Source: JACOXT01 sp964372855 (GTDB taxonomy: Bacteria; Patescibacteriota; Microgenomatia; Levybacterales; UBA12049). From it: a stretch of 8,679 bases of DNA. Numbering within the stretch: the stretch's first letter is position 1; each line of letters opens with the position of its first letter. Under the pieces are notes generated by a model, which was not told where the DNA came from, searched no databases, and saw only the letters and a list, made by a program, of their open reading frames with translations. A program made the translations under genes and the position numbers. Below are positions 1-5,512 of this stretch, one piece after another. The stretch is from positions 1-8,679 of the forward strand of contig CAYJRY010000047.1 in NCBI GenBank assembly GCA_964372855.1. Direction: 5' to 3'.

Positions 1-43
1 TTTAATCTCTATAATCATTCTTGTTATTTTTACAGAATTGATC

Positions 44-108
44 GTCCTGAGCTCTTCGAGTCTGAGCCTGAGGGCTCGTCCCTCAGAGTCGAATGACCTG
101 TCGAAGGG
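44..108. repeat. Imperfect inverted-repeat element beside tRNA-Ala
   Basis: The stretch contains a perfect 7-bp inverted repeat, CTGAGGG at 68-74 and CCCTCAG at 80-86, around a 5-nt loop. An alternative 11-bp stem with one mismatch pairs 56-66 with 82-92. Outer pieces CTTCGA and TCGAAG also face each other. The CCTGAGC...TCGAAGGG vocabulary resembles short interspersed repeats I recall from many environmental bacterial genomes; that recognition is from memory. It starts immediately after the 3' end of the tRNA on the minus strand. It lacks the T-run expected of an intrinsic terminator, so I call it a repeat and not a terminator. Confidence 0.5.
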
Positions 109-180
109 TGGACCTGAGCGGATTCGAACCGCTGACCTCTTCATTGCAAATGAAGCGCAATACCACTATGCTACAGGCCC
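109..180 (-). tRNA. tRNA-Ala (anticodon UGC)
   Basis: The minus strand folds as a complete 72-nt cloverleaf including the discriminator base. The acceptor stem pairs GGGCCTG with CAGGTCC and includes a G3:U70 wobble, the classic alanine identity element. The anticodon stem CTTCA/TGAAG encloses TTTGCAA, giving anticodon TGC, read as alanine GCN. The D-loop has the usual GTGGTA, and the T-arm is AGCGG-TTCGAAT-CCGCT. The discriminator is A (position 109). The next bases in the gene are CCC, so the terminal CCA is not encoded and must be added by CCA-adding enzyme. A promoter candidate lies about 150 bp upstream at 329-357. Confidence 0.95.
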
Positions 181-328
181 GAATCGATCAAAATCCACTT
201 TTTAAATTACTAATTTTTAAGGAGAGGGACCGTTTTAAGAAGACAATAAAAATCCCCGAAGGGTAAATTCAGATTCTTGATAATTTCTTGTCATAAAACG
301 ATTCTCTCTCAAGAGCTATCTTAAAACA

Positions 329-357
329 ATATTACCACAGCGCCCTATAGCTGTCAA
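329..357 (-). promoter_or_regulatory. Promoter candidate reading toward tRNA-Ala
   Basis: A perfect -35 TTGACA (352-357) and a -10 TAATAT (329-334) are separated by 17 bp on the minus strand. It lies just downstream of the trxB stop and points toward tRNA-Ala. No start codon lies within about 10 nt of the predicted start near 322, so it probably makes the tRNA precursor with a leader of about 140 nt. A 5-bp inverted repeat, ACAGC (337-341) and GCTGT (350-354), overlaps the spacer and -35. It could act as an operator, or as part of a weak trxB terminator. Confidence 0.55.
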
Positions 358-374
358 TAGGCCAAAGATGGTTA

Positions 375-1286
375 TTAGGACTGATCCCTCAGCCACTTCT
401 CAGCCTCCAACGCAGCTTGACATCCAAACCCTGCGGCGGTGACTGCCTGTTTGTAATGGCTATCATGCACATCACCAGCAACAAAAACGCCTTGCGTATT
501 GGTAAGAGTGTGGTCATAGACTTTGATATAACCTTTTTCATCAGTATCTATACCTTTAAAGACTTGGGAATTAGGAATATGTCCTATTGCCACAAAAACT
601 CCATCAATTGTCATTTCTGAAACTTCATTGGTTTTATTATTCTTAATTCTGACACTTTCAACCTTTGTTTCTCCTAAAATTTCAATAACTTCACTATTGA
701 ATAAAAATGATATTTTTGGATTTTTCTTAGCCCGATCCTGCATTATCTGGCTTGCTCTTAAACTATCACGTCTGTGAACAACCGTTACGTTTTTTGCAAA
801 ATTACTCAAAACTAAAGCCTCCTCCATCGCGCTGTCTCCTCCTCCAACCACAATTACTTTTTTTTCTTTGAAAAAATAAGCATCGCATGGAGCGCAAGAT
901 GACACGCCATGTCCTATTTTTTCTTTTTCACCTTTGACATTAAGCCATTTTGTATCTGCTCCTGTTGCTATGATCACAGCTTTTCCTTCAAAAGTTTTGT
1001 CAGAGGTTGAAATTTTAAAAGGAGGCTTAGCAAACTCTCCATGAGAAAAATCCTGATCAACAATTTCCGTACCGAATCTTTCCGCTTGTTTACGCATTGC
1101 CATCATAAGATCAGGGCCGTCAATTCCATCTGGAAAGCCAGGATAATTTTCAACAAGAGTTGTAAGCATTAGCTGCCCTCCCCATTTTGAGCCGGCTAAA
1201 CATAGAGTTTTAAGGTTCGCGCGTGTGGTATAAATCGCAGCTGTTAAACCAGCGGGACCTGAGCCAATAATGATAACGTCGTACAT
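375..1286 (-). CDS. trxB: Thioredoxin reductase (NADPH, FAD)
   Basis: This cytosolic flavoenzyme transfers electrons from NADPH through FAD to thioredoxin. The 303-aa length is normal for the low-molecular-weight bacterial type. The FAD-binding GSGPAG is at residues 8-13, the redox-active pair is CAPC (C131 and C134, followed by D135), and the NADPH-binding motif is GGGDSA at about 148-153. HRR at 171-173 is the usual mark of NADPH preference. A C-terminal FAD motif, VFVAGDVHD, is at about 267-275. CAPC replaces the commonest CATC; the cysteines and following Asp are kept. The start is the ATG at 1284-1286, with no good Shine-Dalgarno and no clear promoter of its own. It lies 81 bp downstream of trxA on the same strand, separated by an inverted-repeat element, and probably depends on read-through from the trxA promoter. 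The stop is TAA. Confidence 0.96.
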   Translation of the reverse strand: MYDVIIIGSGPAGLTAAIYTTRANLKTLCLAGSKWGGQLMLTTLVENYPGFPDGIDGPDLMMAMRKQAERFGTEIVDQDFSHGEFAKPPFKISTSDKTFEGKAVIIATGADTKWLNVKGEKEKIGHGVSSCAPCDAYFFKEKKVIVVGGGDSAMEEALVLSNFAKNVTVVHRRDSLRASQIMQDRAKKNPKISFLFNSEVIEILGETKVESVRIKNNKTNEVSEMTIDGVFVAIGHIPNSQVFKGIDTDEKGYIKVYDHTLTNTQGVFVAGDVHDSHYKQAVTAAGFGCQAALEAEKWLRDQS

Positions 1287-1294
1287 AGAAAAAT

Positions 1295-1362
1295 AGCGTC
1301 TAGCAACTAGCGTTCAGCAGTTAGTTATTATTTAAAATAATAAAAACTAGACGCTAGACGCT
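1295..1362. repeat. Inverted repeat between trxA and trxB
   Basis: A perfect 10-bp stem, AGCGTCTAGC at 1295-1304 with GCTAGACGCT at 1353-1362, encloses a second perfect 8-bp AT stem, TTATTATT (1325-1332) with AATAATAA (1336-1343). The arms are built from repeated CTAGACG units: two overlapping copies lie at 1347-1362, with degenerate copies on the left. On the trx transcript strand a CTAG-CGT-CTAG mini-hairpin is followed by TTTTTATTATTTT, which could act as a weak terminator or attenuator between trxA and trxB. The last coding bases of trxA, AGCGCCTAG, look like one more degenerate unit. Confidence 0.7.
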
Positions 1363-1367
1363 GATAA

Positions 1368-1697
1368 CTAGGCGCTCCCCAACACTTCCTCAATTCCACT
1401 CTTATAACTCTCCTTGCTTTGTGCGCCGATCATTGTTTTGACTGGCTGGCCCCCTTTGAAAAATAATATACTTGGAATGCTCATTATTCCGTATTTAGAA
1501 GCATTTTGGGGATTTTCATCTACATTTAATTTACCTACTTTTACTTTTCCTTCATATTCTTTTGCCAGCTCTTCAATGATTGGTGAAACAATTCGGCATG
1601 GCTGACACCACGAAGCCCAAAAATCAACAACTACCGGCATTTTGCTTTGCAGGACTTCTTCTTGAAAATTCTGATCAGTAAAAATAGTATCCGCCAT
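1368..1697 (-). CDS. trxA: Thioredoxin (WCQPC variant)
   Basis: A single thioredoxin-fold protein of 109 aa that reduces disulfides in the cytoplasm and is recycled by the TrxB encoded next to it. The active site is FWASWCQPCR with cysteines 31 and 34. The buried Asp is D25 in VVVDFW, and the cis-Pro loop is SIPS with P75. The usual WCGPC has Gln in place of Gly. No signal peptide is present. I chose the ATG at 1695-1697: it fits the family length, and an in-frame ATG at 1746-1748 would add 17 residues encoded by the promoter itself. A TTGACA-17-TATCTT promoter ends 7 nt before this ATG, so the mRNA is probably leaderless. The stop is TAG, inside a copy of the downstream repeat. Confidence 0.95.
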   Translation of the reverse strand: MADTIFTDQNFQEEVLQSKMPVVVDFWASWCQPCRIVSPIIEELAKEYEGKVKVGKLNVDENPQNASKYGIMSIPSILFFKGGQPVKTMIGAQSKESYKSGIEEVLGSA

Positions 1698-1704
1698 ATT
1701 GTCA

Positions 1705-1733
1705 AAGATATCAATTAATATATCCCTTGTCAA
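1705..1733 (-). promoter_or_regulatory. trxA promoter, predicted leaderless
   Basis: A perfect -35 TTGACA at 1728-1733, a 17-bp spacer and a -10 TATCTT at 1705-1710 (TATAAT-like at four of six positions) lie on the minus strand. Only 7 nt separate the -10 box from the trxA ATG, so the predicted transcription start falls on the A of the start codon. Confidence 0.65.
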
Positions 1734-1793
1734 CCACAAAAAAGTCAAGGAATCCTTACATTTTCAGTGCAGGCAGAATTTGTGATGATTTAT

Positions 1794-1815
1794 TATGATC
1801 TTTCGAAAGATCATA
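1794..1815. repeat. 22-bp perfect palindrome upstream of trxA
   Basis: TATGATCTTTC is followed directly by its exact reverse complement, with centre TTCGAA at 1802-1807. It lies about 60 bp upstream of the trxA -35 box, in the gap between trxA and the hypothetical gene that ends at 1933. There is no T-run on either side, so an operator or a cruciform/hairpin element fits better than a terminator. Confidence 0.7.
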
Positions 1816-1826
1816 GGTTATTTAGA

Positions 1827-1848
1827 TCTGTACATAATTCTGTACATA
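1827..1848. repeat. Tandem 10-bp repeat with TGTACA cores
   Basis: TCTGTACATA occurs twice, at 1827-1836 and 1839-1848, with a 12-bp period. Each copy contains the palindrome TGTACA (1829-1834 and 1841-1846). Two short palindromic sites about one helical turn apart resemble a double operator for a dimeric regulator. The regulator is unknown, and the nearest promoter is that of trxA, about 95 bp away. Confidence 0.5.
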
Positions 1849-1872
1849 TTGATTTTATAGTAGTGGCGGGTA

Positions 1873-1907
1873 GTGAAGCTGTTCCACCGCATCTGACGCG
1901 GTTTCAC
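1873..1907. repeat. GC-rich REP-like hairpin
   Basis: In an otherwise AT-rich gap, 1861-1927 is conspicuously GC-rich. It folds into a bulged hairpin: GTGAA (1873-1877) pairs with TTCAC (1903-1907), ACCGC (1886-1890) pairs with GCGGT (1898-1902), and an 8-nt bulge (GCTGTTCC) and a 7-nt loop complete it. This shape is like the REP/BIME palindromes associated with Y1 (RAYT) transposases, but no transposase is in the window. It follows the 3' end of the gene stopping at 1933 and has no T-run. Confidence 0.5.
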
Positions 1908-1932
1908 CTTCCAAGTCGCGAGGCTTTATGAG

Positions 1933-2508
1933 TTATGATAAGTCAATATTGGAGGTTAATAATCTAGCTGAAGAGAGGGACGATAGAAGATGTTCAAGAT
2001 CAACTTTATCAGGATGATAAGTTACTTCTGTCCTTCTCTCTTCTTGTTTTTTTGCTTGTTTTCGAATAACAACAGGGTCCGACTTCTCAAGATGAGTTTT
2101 TTCCACTCTAAGACCTTCAGCGCTAAAACCCATATTTACAGTGAGTTTTCCAATATCAATATCCCTAGTTCCTGTAAGATCAAATGTCGTTTTAGTTACC
2201 TCATTAGGTGAGAAAAAATATTTATCTACAATCCGTGATCCTTCCCGACTCGACATAATAACTAGATCTATGTTTGGATTTTTTGGTTTATGCATCGCAA
2301 CTTTTTCACCTCTAAAAACTGTTAGACGTTGCCTTGTATCCGAAGTTTCATTAACAAGTGAAGCACTATCTTTACCCTCAGATTTTTCCATTGCTTTCTT
2401 CCACACCTCACGAGCTACCTCCATTATCTCTCTCTTTTCTTCTTCTGAAAGAGGCTTTCTTTCTTGCGTAACTTTTTTCAAAAACTCATCTATTGATTCC
2501 TCAGGCAT
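1933..2508 (-). CDS. Hypothetical soluble protein
   Basis: I do not recognise this 191-aa protein. It is highly charged and has no cysteine, signal peptide or membrane segment. Residues 1-45 are rich in Glu and Lys and look helical. Residues about 60-145 have alternating hydrophobic pattern suggestive of beta strands (VTKTTFDLTGTRDIDIGKL within it). Residues 146-165 are a very basic and acidic helix, and the C-terminus is Ser/Leu-rich. The start is the ATG at 2506-2508, preceded by a TTGACA-17-TAATAT promoter with 8 nt between the -10 box and ATG, so it is probably transcribed alone and leaderless. The stop is TAA. The promoter's -35 box overlaps the stop codon of the upstream membrane-protein gene. 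Confidence 0.8.
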   Translation of the reverse strand: MPEESIDEFLKKVTQERKPLSEEEKREIMEVAREVWKKAMEKSEGKDSASLVNETSDTRQRLTVFRGEKVAMHKPKNPNIDLVIMSSREGSRIVDKYFFSPNEVTKTTFDLTGTRDIDIGKLTVNMGFSAEGLRVEKTHLEKSDPVVIRKQAKKQEERRTEVTYHPDKVDLEHLLSSLSSARLLTSNIDLS

Positions 2509-2516
2509 ATAAAAAT

Positions 2517-2545
2517 ATATTAATCTTATTAATAGATATTGTCAA
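2517..2545 (-). promoter_or_regulatory. Promoter of the hypothetical gene 1933-2508
   Basis: TTGACA at 2540-2545 and TAATAT at 2517-2522 are separated by 17 bp. The -10 box ends 8 nt before the ATG at 2508. The -35 hexamer includes the TGA stop (2542-2544) of the preceding gene, showing how tightly this region is packed. Confidence 0.6.
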
Positions 2546-4110
2546 CCCAACTCCTCTCTTTTTGTCTGCAAAAAAAAGAACCATTGTTCCAAAAAGCCAA
2601 ATAGTTGTTTGAATGGAGTCTCGATGAGGTAATCAAAAACGTACAAAAAAATATTTATTTGGGACAGCCCTTCACTCAGACGTCTTCCCACTCGAATTAT
2701 AGGCATAAAGAGAAAATCAGTAATTGGCGTGAAAAAACTTTGTCTTGCGGGAACAGTATATGAATGAGCGGTTTGAGCAATTCTATAAGTAAAAAATGAG
2801 ATAATTGCTATAAAGAAAATAAATACGCCAATACTTGCTATATTGAAATCAAGTCTTGAAAGCGTATATACAATAAGACCAAAGCTTACCACAAACGCCA
2901 CCCACCAAAGAAAAGTAAAAGCAAAATTAAGAATTGGGTGTTTATTGTCAGGTTTTAGACTAAGACTAAGCGGCCTATCAAGATCAGGATCATCAACAAA
3001 TAATATACTTTTAATTCTTTCATAAATTCTTTTTGTGTTATTTATATCTGGCGTTCTTATAAAAAGACTTGCAATCACCATAAGAAGCGGCGGAACAACT
3101 ATGTTTATAATTAGCGAATTCCATGCGATTCTGCCCAAAACTAGATTGTCATAAGTTGTTTCAACAGTGAAAGCAAAAAGTACTTTTGTAAGAAGAATAA
3201 ATATTACCGATCTTACGATTGCTGTTCTTACTTTTGAAGTTATTGTTTTATACCGAGCCTCTGAAACTGCAAAAACTCTTTTCTGAAATTCTTCTGTATT
3301 TTCAATTAGGCTTCGTGCATTCACTCTTTCCCGCCTTAAGATTTCAGCAAAAATCAAAAAAGGAGGAAGCTCTTTTTTTACATAAGATAAAATTCTTTCT
3401 TTAAGGGGATAATTAAGCTGTCGTGTTATCTCTTTATATCCTTTTGAAAAATTCTCAACTATTTTTGGAAGATTTGATTCGTTTAACGGCCCAAAAAATT
3501 GCTCGAATAAATGGTATCTTAAAAATGCGAGATCGTCTTTGGCGAATCCTCTGCGAACTGCAATAAATACTTGGATATCGCGGTTTTCCTCTGAATCATC
3601 TTTTATGATAATATGACGCCTGAGAATATAGTAAATAAAGTTTGAAATCAAATCCATATCTTTGCTTTTGTTAAGCATAGTTTCTAAATCCGAAGAGAGT
3701 AATTGATAGATAAGAGTATCTACTTTTAAGTTAAGACGCATAGTAAGAAGATGTTTTCTTAAGGCAAGATATAGATCAATTTTTTGTGCAACTTTTTGGA
3801 TATCCTCATCTGAAATGCTTGCCTCAGGAAAATATCGAGCCCAAAGAAGCTCTCTTATTAAAGCAGGCGCAATTTTTTCTCCATCTCCTCCAAAAAGAAA
3901 TCGTCTATTAAGAATTCTTTCAATCGCGGCACGTCTTACTACCTCCTCCTCACGATAATCCATGGCGTTTCTAAACTTTTCATACCAAGTCGCTATTTCT
4001 GAAATAAACCGACTGACATTTATGCCATGTTTTGTTTGTTTTTTGATTTCTTCTTTCTCAAATGAGGTAATCAGAAGATTTGCTAATTTTGATAAATTCG
4101 GCTGGTCCAT
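2542..4110 (-). CDS. Large polytopic membrane protein, unknown function
   Basis: At 522 aa this is the largest gene here, and I cannot assign it to a named family. Residues 1-295 are hydrophilic and mostly helical, rich in Arg, Lys and Glu, with no signal peptide. Four hydrophobic segments follow at about 298-316, 331-351, 393-416 and 424-443. A long charged loop at about 352-392 contains DDPDLDRP. The last 75 residues are amphipathic and aromatic-rich (ending FFFLQTKREELG). This suggests a cytoplasmic N-domain anchored by a C-terminal membrane bundle. The start is the ATG at 4108-4110, 10 bp after the DUF3105 gene. A GGAG lies 13 nt upstream, somewhat far for a Shine-Dalgarno. The two genes are almost certainly co-transcribed. 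The stop is TGA. Confidence 0.85.
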   Translation of the reverse strand: MDQPNLSKLANLLITSFEKEEIKKQTKHGINVSRFISEIATWYEKFRNAMDYREEEVVRRAAIERILNRRFLFGGDGEKIAPALIRELLWARYFPEASISDEDIQKVAQKIDLYLALRKHLLTMRLNLKVDTLIYQLLSSDLETMLNKSKDMDLISNFIYYILRRHIIIKDDSEENRDIQVFIAVRRGFAKDDLAFLRYHLFEQFFGPLNESNLPKIVENFSKGYKEITRQLNYPLKERILSYVKKELPPFLIFAEILRRERVNARSLIENTEEFQKRVFAVSEARYKTITSKVRTAIVRSVIFILLTKVLFAFTVETTYDNLVLGRIAWNSLIINIVVPPLLMVIASLFIRTPDINNTKRIYERIKSILFVDDPDLDRPLSLSLKPDNKHPILNFAFTFLWWVAFVVSFGLIVYTLSRLDFNIASIGVFIFFIAIISFFTYRIAQTAHSYTVPARQSFFTPITDFLFMPIIRVGRRLSEGLSQINIFLYVFDYLIETPFKQLFGFLEQWFFFLQTKREELG

Positions 4111-4120
4111 AATTTTCTAA

Positions 4121-4705
4121 TCACTCCATTGTTTGTTCAGGGCCCTTTCCTCTAAAGGCTTCTTTAAACGACTTTACTCTTTCCAAAGATGCATCTTTTA
4201 TATTGAATTTATCTATTTTTCCCCATGCTGTCAATGCGAAATTTGTATCTAAATTTGGCCTTGGAATCAAGATCATTTTCCAAGAATCTTCTTTTACGAA
4301 TCCATCTAGTCTTTTTACAAACTCCAAACATTCTTTCTCATCTATTTCAGCGCTTTTTGTCCCTTCTTTTTGATTTTTGATATTTGATATTTGATATTCG
4401 CAGTTATAAGAAATTATTATATAACCATGCTCTAGACTATGTACTAAATAACCATCCTCTGTGGGTTCGTTATATACTCCGCTTTTTGTCCATTCATCAA
4501 AGTGTGATCCTGAGGTTGGAGGATTTGAGTTATATTTAACTTTTGTTTCTTTTTCCACATGTTCACGACCTAATATAGTCACATTTTTTACATGAAGATC
4601 TTTCAATTCAACAGACTCAATTTTGGATTTATTCATCCAAATATACAATCCGCCTGAGGCAATAATTAAAACTACAATTATAATAAGAAGATTTGGCTTA
4701 GGCAT
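4121..4705 (-). CDS. DUF3105 family protein, membrane-anchored
   Basis: This 194-aa protein has one N-terminal hydrophobic helix (about residues 5-23) and a domain outside the membrane. It matches what I know of DUF3105: YNSNPPTSGSHF at 58-69, LVHSLEHG at 87-94 and a C-terminal LTAWGK at about 158-163. The His and Glu residues in these motifs look like candidate metal or active-site ligands, but the family's biochemical role is not established. Cys102 and Cys126 could form a disulfide and so be a substrate for the DsbA-like system; that is inference. Residues about 103-112 are encoded by a 7-bp tandem repeat inserted between conserved motifs. The start is the ATG at 4703-4705, with a -10 TACAAT ending 7 nt upstream. 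The membrane-protein gene follows 10 bp downstream. Confidence 0.88.
   Translation of the reverse strand: MPKPNLLIIIVVLIIASGGLYIWMNKSKIESVELKDLHVKNVTILGREHVEKETKVKYNSNPPTSGSHFDEWTKSGVYNEPTEDGYLVHSLEHGYIIISYNCEYQISNIKNQKEGTKSAEIDEKECLEFVKRLDGFVKEDSWKMILIPRPNLDTNFALTAWGKIDKFNIKDASLERVKSFKEAFRGKGPEQTME
4371..4398. repeat. 7-bp tandem repeat inside the DUF3105 gene
   Basis: TGATATT is repeated exactly three times at 4378-4398 and is preceded by a one-mismatch copy, TGATTTT, at 4371-4377. The unit length is not a multiple of three, so gain or loss of one unit would shift the DUF3105 reading frame. It encodes the stretch around YQISNIKNQ, between the LVHSLEHG motif and the conserved C-terminal part. 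Confidence 0.75.
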
Positions 4706-4712
4706 AATATGT

Positions 4713-4739
4713 ATTGTACCACACCAACTTAAGTTTCAA
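4713..4739 (-). promoter_or_regulatory. Promoter of the DUF3105 gene
   Basis: A -10 TACAAT (4713-4718, five of six to consensus) ends 7 nt before the ATG at 4705. A -35-like TTGAAA at 4734-4739 is 15 bp upstream, a short spacer. The -35 lies within the 3' end of the crp-like gene. The arrangement predicts a leaderless mRNA for the DUF3105 and membrane-protein pair. Confidence 0.5.
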
Positions 4740-5400
4740 CTGGATTCTCCAAGAGGGATTCTTTTTGCAGCTTTTTAACATTTTTTATAACTATTAGACG
4801 ATTCCTATACCCAATTATGCCTTTATTTTCAAGTTTTTTTATTTCAAGACTAGCAGTTTCCCGTGTTACTCCAACCATAGTGGCGATATCTTTATGGGTA
4901 AGAAGAACCTCTATGATAATTTTTCCATTAACAATTCTCCCAAAGTGTTCAGCGCAAATCATAAGAATTGATGCTACTTTCTGGTATGAATTGCCAAATG
5001 CCAAATATTCCATTCTCCTTAAGAGTCTTCCAAGTCTTGATAGAATTCTGCCAGTTACAAAGAAAAAAACATCATGATTAAAACTAAGATAATGTAAAAA
5101 ATCCTCTTTTGGTGCTCTGAAAATTTCTGTTGGGGTAGTCATTGCTTCAAGATAGTATTCATTCGGAGCGTTATTAACAGCCCAAACAAGAGGAAAAAGA
5201 TTATATTGCTTGAATATTATAAGCGTGAGTTCTTCTCCGCTTTCTGAGATTGAATATAAACGAACAAATCCTTTTTTTAAAAAAAATATTCCCTGAGGAA
5301 TATCACCGGGGCGAAGAAGTATTTCTCCTTTTTTATATCTAATAACTTTATGGTGCGAAAAAAAATCAAATAACTTCTGAATTGCTGTCATATGACCCAT
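4729..5400 (-). CDS. Crp/Fnr-family transcriptional regulator
   Basis: A 223-aa protein with the classic layout: an N-terminal cNMP-binding-like beta-barrel (about 15-110), a long dimerisation helix (about 113-150) and a winged helix-turn-helix (about 165-207). The recognition helix reads TRETASLEIKKL with R180 and E181, matching the Arg-Glu pair by which E. coli CRP reads GTGA. The cAMP phosphate-binding cassette (GEL...RSA) is missing and replaced by YNLFPLVWAVNN. The Fe-S cysteines of FNR are also absent, since only one Cys (149) is present. The ligand is therefore unknown. The start is the ATG at 5398-5400; an in-frame ATG at 5389-5391 is an alternative. A matching operator lies upstream at 5445-5460. 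The stop is TAA, 23 bp before the DUF3105 gene. Confidence 0.93.
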   Translation of the reverse strand: MGHMTAIQKLFDFFSHHKVIRYKKGEILLRPGDIPQGIFFLKKGFVRLYSISESGEELTLIIFKQYNLFPLVWAVNNAPNEYYLEAMTTPTEIFRAPKEDFLHYLSFNHDVFFFVTGRILSRLGRLLRRMEYLAFGNSYQKVASILMICAEHFGRIVNGKIIIEVLLTHKDIATMVGVTRETASLEIKKLENKGIIGYRNRLIVIKNVKKLQKESLLENPVET

Positions 5401-5409
5401 AATATATCA

Positions 5410-5438
5410 CATATACCATACTGTAAGCAATATTACAA
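5410..5438 (-). promoter_or_regulatory. Promoter candidate for the crp-like gene
   Basis: A -35 TTGTAA (5433-5438) and a -10 TATATG (5410-5415) are separated by 17 bp. The -10 ends 9 nt before the ATG at 5400, so the leader is absent or only a few bases. The Crp-type operator at 5445-5460 lies immediately upstream of the -35. Confidence 0.45.
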
Positions 5439-5444
5439 AAATAA

Positions 5445-5460
5445 AGTGATCTATATCACT
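5445..5460. promoter_or_regulatory. Crp-type operator in the divergent promoter region
   Basis: AGTGAT-CTAT-ATCACT is a perfect 6-bp inverted repeat around 4 bp. It can be read as GTGA-N6-TCAC, the exact core spacing of the CRP consensus, and also resembles the FNR layout (TGAT-N4-ATCA). It lies between the divergent crp-like gene and the small ORF at 5513. The regulator encoded next door has the Arg-Glu recognition residues that read GTGA, so autoregulation and control of the plus-strand genes is the natural inference. Its centre is about 50 bp upstream of the predicted crp start, and about 41 bp upstream of a plus-strand start if TAATGT at 5482-5487 is the -10. Confidence 0.7.
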
Positions 5461-5512
5461 GATATTATGTAATTAATATTGTAATGTATGTCTTATGAAT
5501 AAAGGAGATATT

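Noticed and set aside
292..294. 18-codon leader peptide starting at ATG 294 on the minus strand, upstream of tRNA-Ala
   Set aside because: It has only a weak GAGAG upstream, no conserved features, and the tRNA needs no translated leader.
1698..1748. Longer trxA start at the ATG 1746-1748
   Set aside because: The extra 17 residues are encoded by the -35/-10 promoter, and thioredoxins normally begin close to the chosen ATG.
2141..2512. 123-codon open frame on the plus strand
   Set aside because: It lies opposite the gene 1933-2508, has no promoter or Shine-Dalgarno, and its Ser/Leu/Phe-rich translation looks like an antisense shadow. Similar plus-strand frames opposite trxB, trxA, the membrane protein and the crp-like gene were dropped for the same reason.
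2542..4123. TGA recoded as glycine, as in some Patescibacteria (Gracilibacteria/Absconditabacteria)
   Set aside because: TGA ends the membrane-protein and DUF3105 genes at sensible lengths, and no gene has an internal TGA at a conserved position.
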